DNA of 64,000 bases from Dioscorea cayenensis subsp. rotundata (GCF_009730915.1 NC_052474.1:1647501-1711500), one strand, 5' to 3'. Positions 12,401 to 24,286 are shown, numbered from the stretch's first letter. Numbers and translations are program-made. Notes: generated by a model not told the origin, from the sequence alone.

Positions 12401-13232
12401 TGACATGAAGGACAACACTATCCTGCATTATGCTGCTGAAACAACCATCAAAGGCGAAGGATTGGCACTGCAGATGCGGCACGAGATCAAATGGTTTGAG
12501 GTTATAAGAGACATAGATTTACATATATATATATATATACTTCTTGTATATATATATATATATTCACATGATATATAGTATAAGATTTATGTTATTGTAT
12601 GTACACAGATGGTGAAGAAGCTGCTCCCAAAGGATATGGAGTATAGCAGAAACATAAAAGAGAAGACGGCTCATGAGCTGTTCGACCAGAACCACGCCGA
12701 GATGGTGAAGAGCGGAAGGGATCAGCTGATGGAAATAGGGAAGACATGTTCAGGTCTCCTTGCAGCAGTGGTGTTCGCCACTAGCTTCAACATTCCCGGA
12801 GGCAAAGACTCAGACAATAACGCAAAAAACAACATGACTAATACTGAAGGAAACCATTTCAGTAACGAGTCAGTGGGTTTCAAGGTGTTCACTCAGGCGT
12901 ATATGATTGGGTTGTCCTTGGCGACTTGTTCTCTTATTCTCTTCTTATCTTTCCTGACGTCTAACTATAGCCCTGAAGCATTCAGGAAATCACTTCCGAC
13001 CAGGTGTATATTGGCAGGTGTGTCCTTCTTCTGTGCCTTGATGGCTCTTCTGGTGGCTTTCGTATGCAATGCATACCTTACTATTTATGGAGGGGGGAAA
13101 CCTAAGGCTGAGGACTTGCTACCACTCATCCTTGAGCTCACTGGCTTCCCATTGTTGTGGGCCGTTGTTTGGTTTTTTGGTGGCTTTGGCTCTGGATTTT
13201 TGGATTTCATTTTAAAGAAGTTCCGCCGATGA
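9438..13232 (+). CDS. Ankyrin-repeat PGG-domain membrane protein, copy 1 (A-type, intact)
   Basis: Seven exons read by eye: 9438-9969, 10057-10206, 10626-10726, 10854-11004, 11404-11840, 12249-12500, 12609-13232. All have GT/AG borders and phases agree, giving 748 residues. Order: a first ankyrin block (about residues 95-225, with GDTALHVAAAMD and ETPLLRAARFGS); a motif HAQTMKLIAYLARDPDYWDF; an acidic Asp-rich linker and a short LIKEQNN-type helix; a second ankyrin block (SPLIVGAKMGLHDYVEQIL, NILQVAIKH, NTILHYAAE); then the PGG domain with NIPGGKDS at about 603-608 and four C-terminal membrane segments, ending in KKFRR. This architecture is that of plant ANK-PGG proteins related to ACD6 and ITN1. 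Unlike copies 3 and 4, the fourth exon merges their exons 4 and 5 and lacks about 13 mostly hydrophobic residues. No frameshift or stop was found, so it is probably functional. The specific role is unknown. Confidence 0.85.
11945..12165 (-). mobile_element. SINE, tRNA-derived head, copy 2 (-), inside an intron of copy 1
   Basis: The reverse complement starts with a tRNA-like head (TTTGGTATGACACCAAAGTA ... GGTTCAAATCCCTCC) and ends with TATTCATATAAAAAAGACG and CTATTATTCAAAA followed by a (TAAA)n-like tail. Head and tail match the copy at 3030-3215; the middle differs by local CAGTAC-rich duplications. It lies antisense to the host gene in the intron between the fifth and sixth exons and accounts for most of that intron's extra length. 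Confidence 0.72.
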
Positions 13233-13504
13233 TAAGTGCTGTCATGCACACACGTACACACGTATTGACGTACACTTAACAGTACCATTGTTTGGTGTTA
13301 AGTTTGTGATGAGGGCTGCTTGGATTTGGCTTCTGATTTTCATTTTATTTTTATTTTTTTAATCACAGTCTTCTTTTCTTTTCTTTGGATTGTATGACTG
13401 AATTAAGATTGGATTTTATATCAACATATATTTGGGTTTTAATACCTCCTAATTTATTTATTTATTTTTTAATATATATATATATATATATATCTAATTT
13501 TTAC
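13233..13504 (+). other. 3' flank of ANK-PGG copy 1
   Basis: This flank is shared with copies 3 and 4: GTTAAGTTTGTG, CTTTGGATTGTAT, GAATTAAG.TTGGATT.TATATCAACAT and TGGGTTTTAATA, then a long TA run. It probably contains the 3' UTR. Candidate poly(A) signals are loose, so no cleavage site is assigned. Confidence 0.5.
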
Positions 13505-13775
13505 AAAAGTATAATATCCAGTTTAGTCTCTCTATTATTTTAAAATTTCTCTTTAATTCCACTAGTATTTTTTGTCATCAGAAAGCCCCTCCATTTTCAA
13601 GTTTGAAAAAAAAAAAAATCCCTTCTACTAACGGCCTTTCGTTTGTGAGACTAACGTGTCATTTTTTATGATTAAAAAATTAATAAAATAGAGGAACTTT
13701 CTAAGGTTGAAAAATAACAGAGGAATTAAAGAGTCATTTGAAATAATAGAGGGGCTAAACTGGATATAATACCGT
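13505..13775. mobile_element. MITE with inverted repeats (about 270 bp)
   Basis: The left end (TATAATATCCAGTTTAGTCT CTCTATTATTT) and right end (AATAATAGAGGGGCTAAACT GGATATAATA) are inverted copies over at least 90 bp, including the inner stretches GAAAGCCCCTCCATTTT and AAATAGAGGAACTTTCTAAGG. No coding potential. A partial relative follows at 13850-14140. Confidence 0.7.
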
Positions 13776-13849
13776 AATTTTTTAATTGTGAACAATGCCA
13801 CATCATCGCAGAATGAGAATTTGACTGGTGTTAGGAGGTTTGAATTTTT

Positions 13850-14140
13850 TTTTTTTCTAAAAGGATAATAGAGGGACTTTCTAAGGGCGAAAAATAATTA
13901 GACGAACATGATGGCCAGGCCTGTGTTACTAGATGGTATTCTTCGCCAGCCCAGCTTCTATTCATTTTTCTTGTTTTTCTTCTTGTTGTCTTTTGTTTTG
14001 TATCTCATCTCTGGTGAGAGGATTTCTTCAATGTTCCTTTGTTTTCTTTCATATGATTTATCCACTTTATCCAAAAATAATAATAAGACAACTAAAGAAT
14101 CATTTTTAAATAATAGAGGGACTAAATTTTATATTATTTT
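13850..14140. mobile_element. Second MITE of the same family, split by a LINE 3' end
   Basis: The left half (GATAATAGAGGGACTTTCTAAGG) and right half (AATAATAGAGGGACTAAATT) are the kind of end seen in the MITE at 13505-13775. Between them (about 13906-14078) lies GC-richer DNA with GGTGAGAGGATTTCT and the signature ATGATTTATCCACTTTATCC, which marks the 3' end of the local LINE family. So a 5'-truncated LINE seems to have inserted into the MITE. Confidence 0.5.
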
Positions 14141-15148
14141 TTTACAAACATAATCAAGAAGATTAAAAGTGAATAACACTTGAAAAACTTAAAAAACCCG
14201 AAATCAAAGTAACCAAGAATTTCACAACGATAAGAAACTTAACCAAATTAAGGACCTCATTCTGTCTCAACAAGCACTAAAAATTAACTAACTTCAAACT
14301 TGGACTCAACAGTTTGATTTGGCATGCTAATTATTTTTAGTCTTTATAAGATAAATAAACAATTTGCATGCTTTAAAATAAAAGAAGAAACAATATGAAA
14401 CTTACATAGGATTATATAATAACAAATTTAAATTACACAAAATTTTCACTAAATCGACTCAAAAGTTAGTTTTTTTTACTAATAACTCAAAAGTAAGTTG
14501 ATAAATAATTTTGAGTAATGACTAGAATAAGTTTATTAATTTTATTTATCATAACTATGTACACAGTAAATGATTATTAATCACAAGATTCACAATTGCC
14601 AACTATTTTATCTTCTTATTTAAAAATAAATAAATACAAAATCACACACCTCAATTTAAATAAAAATAAAAAGTGAATATGTAAACATATGACATGGTAA
14701 TGATTTTTGCATTAAACAAAACTTGTGCTGTGTCACTTGTAAGTTGTCTTGATAGAAATTTTTAGGGGAAAAAAACTAATTTTTCACTGGAAAGATAACG
14801 GCTAGATATCTCAATTATTTTGAATAAAAAGTAAAGATATCTTGATGTCACAATATTTAATTTGCTTCAAGAAGTTTATACTTTACTAGTAACTTGTCAA
14901 ACAATCACTCTTAAATTTAAGGTGGATTTTCTTTATGTAACTCCCTCAGTGACAATTTTAATGAATAGCTAAGATTAACTAGATTTTAAATTTCTCATAT
15001 CACACAAATATCAATATATTAACTCAAACAATAAAAATACAAAAACAGAAGAAGTAAGCTTGTTTAAATAGAATGTTATATTAAAAGCAATAACAGTGAT
15101 AAAAAATTGAATAATATGTAAGCTTTATAAACAATTGTCGAAGGAATT
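14141..15148. other. AT-rich intergenic DNA, no gene recognised
   Basis: No reading frame, RNA gene or clear repeat boundary was recognised. Confidence 0.5.
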
Positions 15149-15667
15149 CATACTGTTAGATTTTATATTTTGCTACTAGTGGGCCCTTATATGGGCTTTA
15201 TATGAGCTTAGGGGTTTTACAGCCAAAAAGTCTCGAAAGACTTAGTGAGCTTAACCTCTATACCTATATATAAACCCATAACACTTTTTATTACACAAAC
15301 CGATGTGGTACTATATTTCCAACACCTTCCCTCAAGTTCAACTCGATCGAACTTGCATGCGACTCAGTACACCGGAGGTCCGCTTTTACATGGACTTGAC
15401 ACTACTTGTGTCTCAAGGTCCTACACACGCACTGGAGGTCATACTACACATGGACTATGTATCGCATCGGTGGCTCCACTATATTGCTCTGATACCATGT
15501 TAGATTTTATATTTTACTACTAGTGGGCCCTTATATGGGCTTTATATGGGCTTAGGGGTTTTACACCAAAAAGTCTCAAGACTTAGTGACTTAACCTCTA
15601 TACCTATATATTAACCCATAACACTTTTATTACACAACCGATGTGGTACTATATTTCCAACACATAC
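15149..15667 (-). mobile_element. TRIM retrotransposon (complete, 509 bp, minus orientation)
   Basis: Two direct repeats at 15154-15324 (171 bp) and 15498-15662 (165 bp) form the LTRs. Read on the minus strand each starts TGTTGGAAATATAGTACCAC and ends AAAATCTAACA (TG...CA). Next to the right LTR (5' LTR on the minus strand) at 15486-15497 is TGGTATCAGAGC, the primer-binding site complementary to initiator-Met tRNA. Next to the other LTR is a purine-rich tract (GAACTTGAGGGAAGG). A 5 bp target duplication CATAC flanks the element (15149-15153 and 15663-15667). The interior of about 173 bp has no coding capacity, so mobilisation would need enzymes from another element. The LTRs differ by several indels, so it is not very recent. 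Confidence 0.93.
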
Positions 15668-15760
15668 ATTAGGCTGAATGTTTTGTATGTCATTCCGCCA
15701 CAATGAAATATGTTAGTGTGGGATATTTAAAAGATTTTGAGTTTAAATTATGCTATCCAT

Positions 15761-15938
15761 AGTGGTGGCAGTGGTTGTTCTTAGTTTTGTTATTCTGTTA
15801 TAAGCCTATTACTGCTGGTAATAGTTTTCTAATCTGGTTGTTACTGTTTTTTTCCTTACAGTTGTTGTCTATACTTATTTTCTTTTCTCAATAAAATTTG
15901 TAATTTATTCATTTTAATAAAAAAAGTGGTGGCAGTGG
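15761..15938 (+). mobile_element. 5'-truncated LINE 3' end with 14 bp target-site duplication
   Basis: A 150 bp insert (15775-15924) ends in TCAATAAAATTTGTAATTTA TTCATTTT and a short A tail. It is flanked by perfect copies of AGTGGTGGCAGTGG (15761-15774 and 15925-15938). The 3'-anchored insert, A tail and 14 bp duplication are the signature of target-primed reverse transcription. The terminal motif recurs at other places in this window (see findings). Confidence 0.85.
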
Positions 15939-16059
15939 GTTTTTAATTATGGGACACAGAGTTATAACCATATTATGTGTCATTAGAGTGAGGTGCACAA
16001 GTTGAAGAAAGTTCAATTCCCGATCTGTAAACACACCTTGACAGTGCGTTTAGCATTTG

Positions 16060-16090
<31 letters not shown>

Positions 16091-16179
16091 TGAAGTTAAA
16101 TGAACCAATTAAACTTGAGAATCTAATCCAACCTAGCAATCCCTTAACACACAAGCAAACAAGCTTCGTAAAAAGAAAA

Positions 16180-16418
16180 GACATGGAAAACCACCATTCC
16201 AAGCAAAGAACGTGCATGGTGCGTCCTGAAGCTAGCTATAGCTGTTGATTCTCAATTCACACACATCAGCCTTTATGCCACTGTGCATATAGACGGCCTC
16301 TTCTTAAATTAAGTATATATAGATAGCAATGCATGGATGAAACTAGAGAATTAAGTTTGATTTATTATAATATTCCAACTTCATATTGTCAACATCCACA
16401 CTTCTCGGAAGACTCACA
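16180..16418 (+). promoter_or_regulatory. Upstream region and TATA box of ANK-PGG copy 2 (B-type)
   Basis: A TATA-type sequence (TATATATA, 16314-16321) lies about 100 bp before the ATG at 16419. The stretch CCATTCCAAGCAAAGAACGT ... CACACACATCAGCCTTTATG CCACTGTGCATATAGA ... GATAGCAATGCATGGATGAA recurs at 42.66-42.94 kb and 53.49-53.66 kb. It therefore defines a B-type promoter distinct from the A-type one. Confidence 0.55.
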
Positions 16419-16877
16419 ATGGAAGAATACCGAAAGATAAAGAATGCAATCCGGAAAGGAGACCTGAATGACCTCTCAACATACATAGACAAACCAGTTA
16501 ACTTCTCAGGAGATTATCTCCTCCATGTACTCACTGCATCCAAGAAGACCGACCTTGTAATCAAATTAGTTCACATGGTGAACGCTAAGCGCCTGCTGGA
16601 AGCAAGAAACCAGTTAAAGGACACCGCCCTACATGTGGCAGCGGCGACTGGGGACCTCCCTGCTGCCAGAGAGATGATCTTGAAAAACAAGGAGCTCCTC
16701 AGTATCACAAACAGTAAGCTAGAGATACCACTCCACAAAGCGGCTCTCTTTGGCAAGAAGCATGTATTTTGGGAGCTCGATCGTCTACCATGGCCGCCAA
16801 TTTGTGAATGCTAGAAGGGAGGATGGCTCCAATGTTCTTCACTGTGCTATCATGGGCAATAATGCTGGTATGCATGT

Positions 16878-18180
16878 GGCTTCTTGCGGGTAAAAATTTT
16901 GGATGCTCATTGAACTTTGCCCAATTTCAAGTTTGCTCACCAAATTTCAATTTGTATCAGACTGCTCACTGAATTTTAATTTAGTTCCACCGGCAAGTCA
17001 CTCGATCTTTTCTGGTGAATTTTTGATGACGTGGCCGCCGGAATTGCATGTCAGCAAAATGAAAATATTTTTTTAAGCCACGTTGTGAAGCCCACGTCAG
17101 CACTTTGGTTGACTGGGCTTAAGTTGCCAACTCACCCTCCATGTCATCCTCCCTTTCTTCTTCTACCCATCCACCCTCTTCTTAACCCGAGCCCTATCTC
17201 CCTACCCGAGGCCTAAATCACTCCGGATCCCCGGCAGTCCCAGAAGTGTGGATCCTTCACAGGGAAGGGGGATCGCTGCAGTCCACTATCCGACACGAGC
17301 CTCCGAGAAGCTAGGAAAGCTGGCAGCATTCTCCATTGGGAAGACATGAGCATTGAAGAAGAAGCACTGTTTATGCTGTTTTATTTATTTATTTTTTTTA
17401 GTTGTATTTGTTTTTGTTTTCAGACAATGTTGATGTTTCTTTCGAATGTAAATTTGTAAGAGATTAATGTATCATAAAAAAATCTAGTGAGGAAATGTCT
17501 GTTTCATTATGGGGTTAACTGTAAATTGGATGTTTGAAATTTCAAAGAGGTTAATTTTACATAAAAAAATATAGTAAATTTGCAATAAAATAAAGCTGCA
17601 GCTGCAAACTGGTATATATTTTGTTTTCCTTGCAGGTTTCCCAAACAAAATAAAGTTCACAAGATCTCATTGGATAAACATTAAAGTTCATTCTCATCCC
17701 CCCCGCAACCATGGTCAGTGGAAGAGGGACTCCGTTGAAATGACAAGGACGCCGATGGAACGAAATGCCCAGTGAAATCCTTCGGCCTAGCTTCTCGGAG
17801 GCTCGTGTCAAATAGTGGACTGCAGCGATCCCCTCTCCGGTGAAGTATCTGGAGTGATTTAGGGCTCGGGTTGTTGGGAATTAGGGCTCATGGATGGGTA
17901 GAAGAAGAAAGGGAAAGCCAAAGTGAGTTATCAACTTAAGCCCAGTCAGCCAAAGTACTGACGTGGGCTTCGCAACGTGGCTTAAAAAAATATTTTTATT
18001 TTACTGATATATAATTCCGGCGGCCACGTCATCAAAAATTCACCTGAAACAATCAAGTGACCTGCCAGTGGAACTAAATTAAAATTCAGTGAGCAGTCTG
18101 ATACAAATTGAAATTCGGTGAGCAAACTTGAAATTGGGCAAAGTTCAGTGAGCACCCAAAATTTTTACCCGGCTTCTTGC
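16878..18180. mobile_element. Mutator-like foldback element in intron 1 of copy 2
   Basis: A 10 bp target duplication GGCTTCTTGC (16878-16887 and 18171-18180) brackets a 1283 bp element (16888-18170). The element starts GGGTAAAAATTTTGG and ends with the reverse complement. The inverted arms extend some 380-430 bp on each side (for example GAAGCCCACGTCAGCACTTT on the left and AAAGTACTGACGTGGGCTTC on the right; GCCTCCGAGAAGCTAGG against CCTAGCTTCTCGGAGGC). Long inverted repeats and a 9-10 bp duplication are typical of MULEs. The middle (about 17315-17790) is unique, with no transposase; a long antisense frame at 17557-17811 matches nothing I know. Removing the element leaves an intron of about 120 bp, like those of the paralogs. 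Confidence 0.9.
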
Positions 18181-18198
18181 GTCCAAAAGGAGAGAGAA

Positions 18199-18199
18199 A

Positions 18200-18248
<49 letters not shown>
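18199..18248. repeat. (ATT)n microsatellite
   Basis: About 16 ATT units just downstream of the Mutator-like element in the same intron. Confidence 0.95.
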
Positions 18249-20445
18249 TTGTTTTTACTTTTTATTTTATTTCTGTGATTTAGAGCTTGCTTTGGAGATA
18301 GCACAACAGTTTTCAGATTTGATATTTGGAAGGAATTTCAGAGCAGTAACTCCTCTGCACCTGATTGCTACCATCCCACAAGCCTTCCGGAGTGCCACAC
18401 AGTTGGGGTTTGTGGAATCACTTATCTACGCATGTTAGCATCCTTAATCGATCTTCTTTCTCTCTAGTTATACATCATACATAATTATCTTGTTTTTTGT
18501 TGAGGGAATTTGTGTTTTTTTAATTTTATTTTTTATTAGGTTTCCCATTAAATTATGAGAGTTCATCTAAGATTTATTCAAAGGGAATTACAGAAGGAGA
18601 TGAAGAGAAGCAAAAGATGACAGTTCCCAATACAACCTTGGTAAAGTTCGGGTATTAGTTCATGATCAATTTAGTATTTGGTCAACTGTTCTGAATAGAG
18701 AATTAGTAATAGTAACTAATATATATATATATATCCTTTTGATGAACAAAACCAGAAGGATGGTGAACTATTGGACGACGAAACTACGTGCTGTATGATA
18801 AAAGCTCGCAAACTATTTCATAACATAATGGAATTTCCGGCAGGTAATTTTATCTTTATTTCTGTGTCATTTCATTTTTATGATTTGAACTAGCTCTAAA
18901 ACTTTTCATCGCTACAATTGCAGTTAGGTGGCTGAGATTATTTCTCATAAAAATATTGAAGAAAAGTGAGTCTAAATCTGATTCTAGCTCTGTTCCATAT
19001 ATATATATATATATATTTTCATTTTCAAAGCATCTAACTTAATTGTCCTCAATTGTTTGGATATGGGACAGTGTTCACCATGGTTGAGGAGATTCAAGAA
19101 CAAAAGAAAAACCATGCATGTGTCTTGAATCTAATTGCGTATCTTGCAAAAGATGACAAATATTGGGATTTCCTTGAAAAGGGGAAAAAACCTCAGGCTC
19201 AGGGTGATGAGAAGATTGAATCTATTGATGGTCATGAATTAATGGACTTTCCTCATGACTTAGCTACCCCAAAATCAGATTCAATTGTCCCATCAAATTC
19301 ACAAGAAAAAAAGGAGGATGAAAACATCTCCAAAGAAAAAGAGCTGGTGCTTCTTTCCCCTGAGCTAGAGGGTTTAATTAGTAAATTGTCCACAACTCTA
19401 GAAAAGATAGAAAATCAAAAAGAGGATGAAACTAAGGAAGATCTTAAGCCAATTAGTCGTTGGAATGAATCACCTCTGACTCTTGGTGCAAAGATGGGCC
19501 TTCATGAATTTGTGGAGAAAATCTTGAAGGTATGTCCAGAGTCAGCAAAGTCCTTGGACACAGATGGGAGAAATGTCCTCCAAGTTGCAATACAACATGG
19601 CCAAGTCAAGATTGTGAATATCATTGAGACAATGGTCCGCGGAAGCAATCCATTGTTACCTTCTAGATTGTTATGGGACATCGATCCGAAAACAAAGAAC
19701 AACATACTTCACTTTGCTGCAGAGGAGAAGAAAACTGTCCCTGGGGATCCTTGCGCCTTACAAATGCAGCTTGAACTTGGCTGGTTTGAGGTAATTTAAT
19801 TTAACAATCAATATAAGTGCATTTTTCATCCTTAAATTGTAAATGTTTTGATTTGAATACAGAGAGTGAAGAAACTAATACCGAAAGATTTAGAGAATAG
19901 TAGAAATAACAATGAAAAAACTGCGCAAGAGCTGTTTACTGAAAACCATATGCAGATGGTGAAGAACGGTAAGGAGCAGCTGACAAAGATGGGGAAGACA
20001 TGCTCAGTGCTTGTGGTGGCTGTCATGTTTGCCTCTAGCTTCTCCATTCCCGGCGATAAGGACTCCAACCACAACCCGGTGTTTATCCACAAAACAACCT
20101 TCAAAGTTTTCTCTCATGCATATTGGATTGGTTTGTCATGTGCCGCAACTGCGCTTGTTCTCTTCCTCTCATTGTTGACATCGAGTTACAGAGAGCAAGA
20201 CTTCCGGCGATCTCTTCCGACCAAGTACTTCTTTGCCAACATATCCTTCTTCTTGGCTTTGGTGGCTCTTTTAGTTGCTTTCTCATGCAATATGTACCTT
20301 AGTATTTACGGTGGGGGGGCAAGCTCATACAAAGGACTTGGTGCCTTTCATCTGTGAGCTCACTATCTTTCCGGCTGTGTGTTGTTTGGTGTTGCTGCTT
20401 TGTGGATCCAGTTTAGGTTTGGATTTATTAGAAGACATGTTTTAG

Positions 20446-21009
20446 GTTGAGATGCAGGCGTGCATTGCTTTCTTGAGTATGTAGAAACTGTTGTTTGTCA
20501 CTTAATTATGGGTATTGGTAAGTTTAATAATGATGTTTCCGTTTTGCTTTTGAGAATCTCTGAATAAAAAGAGTGCTTTCCAAGACCTGCGTTTGTTTGA
20601 TGAATAGTATGATAAACTTATTAATCTTTAATATGTACATCCCTCATGTTTATTATGTTAGGAATTAATGCAAAAAGTCTGAGTCTATAAGGTAACATTT
20701 CTCAGTTTTCTGGTTCAGTCAAGAGTTGGTTTGTCCGTTTCCTAATTTTATGTGTTATTTTGTAGTCTTTATGAGTATCTACTTAGAGCCTTAGACTAGG
20801 GTTACTGGTGAGTTAAAATTATGAAAGTTCGGTGTTTCTTCTTGTATTAATGGAGTTCTTATATGAATGAATGGGTGTCAGTTCATCAGTTTTCCTGTAT
20901 GCCTGTAACCTGTTTGTTGAAATTCCTAAGAGAGGGTTTTCTTGTTTTTCTTTGGTTTAAACATTTTCATCTTGAACGTAATAGAATGATCATATATATA
21001 TATATATAT

Positions 21010-21055
<46 letters not shown>

Positions 21056-21499
21056 GCTTTATATTCCTGTGTGCCTATGATTAACCTGCTTGTTGAAATT
21101 CTGATATGTTTGTTTGACAAAGATTATAAAGGCCATTTGATTGTAAAATCAAATATTAGTACACTAAATAATAAAGCAAGCTGAAAGGATACGAGGCCTC
21201 ATAATTCGAAGTAAAAAATATTAATAATACAAATTAGTAATCTCCAACATTAATTAAAACATTAAATTGACTGACAAAAATACAAAAGTCTGATAAACAA
21301 CCAAGCCTATCCAAAATATGTAGTGTGCCATTCTGATACTCCCGGTGACTATAAGTGCAATGGTCAAATCAAGTAATAAATTGTATCATGAAGCAAAATA
21401 TACTAAATTAAATAAGACTAAATCAGAAACTAAATAATTGGAAAAATAAGGGAAAAAATCAATCAATAGACTGTGATTTAAACACTTAACTTTTGACCA
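20446..21499. other. 3' flank of copy 2 and non-coding spacer
   Basis: No gene is visible. A compound microsatellite, (TA)n then (GA)n, lies at 20992-21053; the short frames across it are artefacts. A 'CCTGTATGCCTGTAACCTG TTTGTTGAAATTC' type segment occurs on both sides of the microsatellite (about 20893 and 21065), a local direct duplication. Confidence 0.5.
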
Positions 21500-24283
21500 C
21501 CTAAAAAAATTTCTAGCAATACTGAATGGTGAAGAAGAGTATCAAAGGAAGACTCATTGATAGAGAAAATTATTGAAGACTTCTTGAGAATGAGCCTCTT
21601 GTGCGACTTATGGGACAACTCCGGCGGGGATGGATCCGGCGGCTCAAGTGGTGGAGATAAAAGGAAAGACTCACAAATCTTCGACGATAAGATGTCTTTT
21701 GCGCAGGTTATTAGCTCGCATTCTTCAAAAGACATTCCTCCGATGAGGTCTGTGGCCAGAGGGACTCCGACGAATTCGTCTTCCAATCATCAACTGGGAG
21801 GAGTTTGTTTGTCAGGTGCTAAGTCCGCATTCACCCACGGAGGCGACATGCGGCCGATGTTTTCGGTCGACTCATAAAAGCGGTGGAATACCCGTCACCG
21901 GATATATGTCTGCTAGCTGCGCTGCGTTGGTCACATGGCGGCTGCTCATCTGTTGTTTGAAGCCCACACCACAAGAGGTTGCATGTGCGGTCGAAGAAAA
22001 ATGGGGTCGGTGAGAGTCGGAGATGCAACAAGCGGATGGTTCTTTGGAGACGAGGATGGACATGCCTAAGGATCGAAGACCTACTCATGTCTCTCTCTCG
22101 CTCCACGCTTACCGGAGATTGAGAAGATCGGGGGTGACCTATTTAGGGTGGCGATTCTTTCTCCGGGTGGAGGGTTTCATCAATGAAGCAAGTGTGTTAG
22201 AAGTGGCCCCGACCATCATCAACAAGTCGCTGGCGGGCCCGATAACACCCTTAAATGATTGTTGTTTCTTGGTTCCATTGGCTAACCGAGAGGAGGTTAA
22301 GGAAGTGTGTAGGTTCGGGACGGCCAAAGTGGCTACAAAGGATGGTCCATGCACCCTGCGAATATCTCCTTGGTCGGCGGAGATCGGTGCTGATGGGGGC
22401 CTCCGGCACGGGACAATGGACAGTTATCTGGAACCTTCCCCTCCATGGATGGAGTTGGAATACGATCACTGAGGTGTTGAAGTCAGTGGGCGAATTGGTG
22501 GCATTATCACAGGCATCTAATCCTCATAAGCGCTTCATATCTACTTTGGTACATCATCGAGCAGGGGTCTCGTTACTAGTTGAGGTGGAGCTTAACCTTG
22601 GGATGTGAAGGTACATTGTGTTGATCACTGGGGAACGTGAGGAGCTTTCGACATTCAGGCGTGAGATCGGATGCTATGTGCTACCGGAACCAAAAGAGGA
22701 GGATGAACGATGACCAAATTTCAGAAGCACCCACGAGATCCCTAGCAATGAGAAGGGGAAGCAACATGTTCACGAAGAATAAGCAGCTGCTATCATCTGA
22801 GAAATCTTTTCTTAGAGGGCCGATTGAGCATGGCTCCCTGCGGCGACCGTGAGGGGTGGCATCTTGACTCTTGGTAGTGAGGCAAGGTGGTCTCGAGAGA
22901 AGATGAAGGTGGTCGAGCCCAGCTCCTACGTTGTGCATGATACAGGAGCCAGAAAGGAGATGGTGACAATGGTCGGCAGGGGGCGAAGGAGGGAAGGGTG
23001 GTTGAGCACAGCTCCCACGGCGAGATGTCATCATTGCATCCTTGTCCTCGAGCTGGGGAGGGACGTACCACTGGTCCGAGAGTGGGGAGGGAGCGATCCC
23101 CTGGTTTCGCTCGAGCTCGGTGCACGAGCAGCGTAGAGTGAAATGCCGCTCGACCCCGATCATTGCATGAACCATGAAGGCTATGTGTCGAGCAATGGAA
23201 GGCTAAGGTACTGAAAGAATCTGTTGGCGTGCCCATTATGTCCGAGGTTTCATCCGAGCACATGGAGAGTAAACTTGGAGGGGCTAACGTTAGTCAAGGG
23301 CTGTTGGATCCATTCACACTGGTTGGATCAGATGATGACCGGTGTAATTTGGGCTCGAGTAGGAACGGTGTGGGTGATCCACTTCTGCTTTGCAAAGTGG
23401 GCCGCGATATGGGCCGTGCCAACTATAAGGTGGTGCAAACCAAAGTGGTTAATGAGATGGTTGCGCTTATGACGTACAGACCTGGAGATGGCCCGGTTGA
23501 GGGAGCGAGTCGAGGTTTTCGGGAGTCGAAGATGGGTCGGGTCTTGACCATAGTAAGCATATTGAAACCCATGCTGGTTTGGTGAAGGATTCTATCCCTC
23601 CTAGGGATGTTAGGCTGACTAGTGGACTGAAGCTTCTAGCCAAGGATTCAAAAGTTAGGCAGGATTCTCATTTGAATTCTAGTATTATTCCTAGCTTGGA
23701 CTTGGAGAATGTTAACTTTAACGATGATTTAGCTTTACCAGATTTGGTACCCCCAGCGGGTTTCAGTTGGGAATTTATTATAGGATGTTGGGCCCTCAAG
23801 CCAGTGTTTAAACAGCCTATGATATCGGTTGATTGTGTGGCAAAAGAAGCTAGTGAGCAGGAAGACTTACATTCGCCATCAAATGTCATGGAAACACCGG
23901 ATAGCTTATACGAATCTGATGACTTGGTGTCTGAGTTCGAGCGCAATCTTAGGGAACTTATGCCAGGGATGATTGGGGAACCCGAGCCGGCGGCTGAAAA
24001 GCATACAAAGGGTACCAAGAGAAGTGATAGGCCCAAGAAACCATCATCCCGATTCAATGAAGAGGCAGGGTACATTGCAAAACCACTAAAACCAACAAAG
24101 AAGAAGGCGGTTCGTGGCGATGTTGGGGAAAATCTGAGTTCAAACCACTTCTTATTTGATTGGAATAATGATCAACTTGATAATCTTCTTATTTCAGATT
24201 TGGAACATATATGCATGTTAGAACAATCCCGTATTGCTCCCCCGATGGGGAAGGCATCCTCCAAGGAGGATCGCGCTGCATAA
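21500..24283 (+). pseudogene. LINE ORF1 region (decayed)
   Basis: This is a chain of broken frames on the + strand. From about 21557 comes a Gly/Ser-rich start (DNSGGDGSGGSSGGDKRKDS, then DKMSFAQVI). Near 22190-22390 come LANREEVKEVCRFGTAKVAT and TLRISPW, which resemble the DUF4283-type part of plant LINE/retroelement ORF1. The best frame, 23579-24283, ends in a Lys/Arg-rich region (RPKKPSSRFNEEAGYI, KPTKKKAVRGD). The stop at 24281-24283 sits about ten bases before the ORF2 start. ORF1 proteins bind the element RNA. I saw no intact CCHC zinc knuckle. Base composition is clearly richer in GC than the flanks. The 5' end is approximate. Confidence 0.6.
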
Positions 24284-24286
24284 TGT

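Larger units (their letters stand above)
16419..20445 (+). pseudogene. Ankyrin-repeat PGG-domain membrane protein, copy 2 (B-type, two frameshifts)
   Basis: Exons: 16419-16867, 18284-18433, 18540-18640, 18756-18843, 18924-18965, 19072-19790, 19863-20445. The start is the ATG of MEEYRKIKNAIRKGD. The layout is as in copy 1: first ankyrin block (KDTALHVAAATGD), HACVLNLIAYLAKDDKYWDF, a Glu/Lys-rich linker, second ankyrin block, PGG domain with four membrane segments. Three things are odd. A one-base excess near 16778 shifts frame in exon 1 (KHVFWEL then off frame; the right frame resumes at YHGRQFVNARRED). A seven-G run near 20310 shifts the C-terminus, so the present stop is at 20357 instead of 20445. 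The domain's PGG triplet reads PGD (SFSIPGDKDS). Exons 6 and 7 of the other copies are one exon here. A 1.28 kb Mutator-like element fills intron 1. Both shifts could be base-calling errors; if real, it is a pseudogene. Confidence 0.75.

Noticed and set aside
15154..15662. Cassandra-type TRIM
   Set aside because: The LTRs lack the 5S rRNA-like promoter segment that defines Cassandra; only the generic TRIM call is supported.
22681..23263. Two overlapping minus-strand frames of about 160 codons
   Set aside because: They are antisense to the GC-rich LINE ORF1 region, with no recognisable protein.
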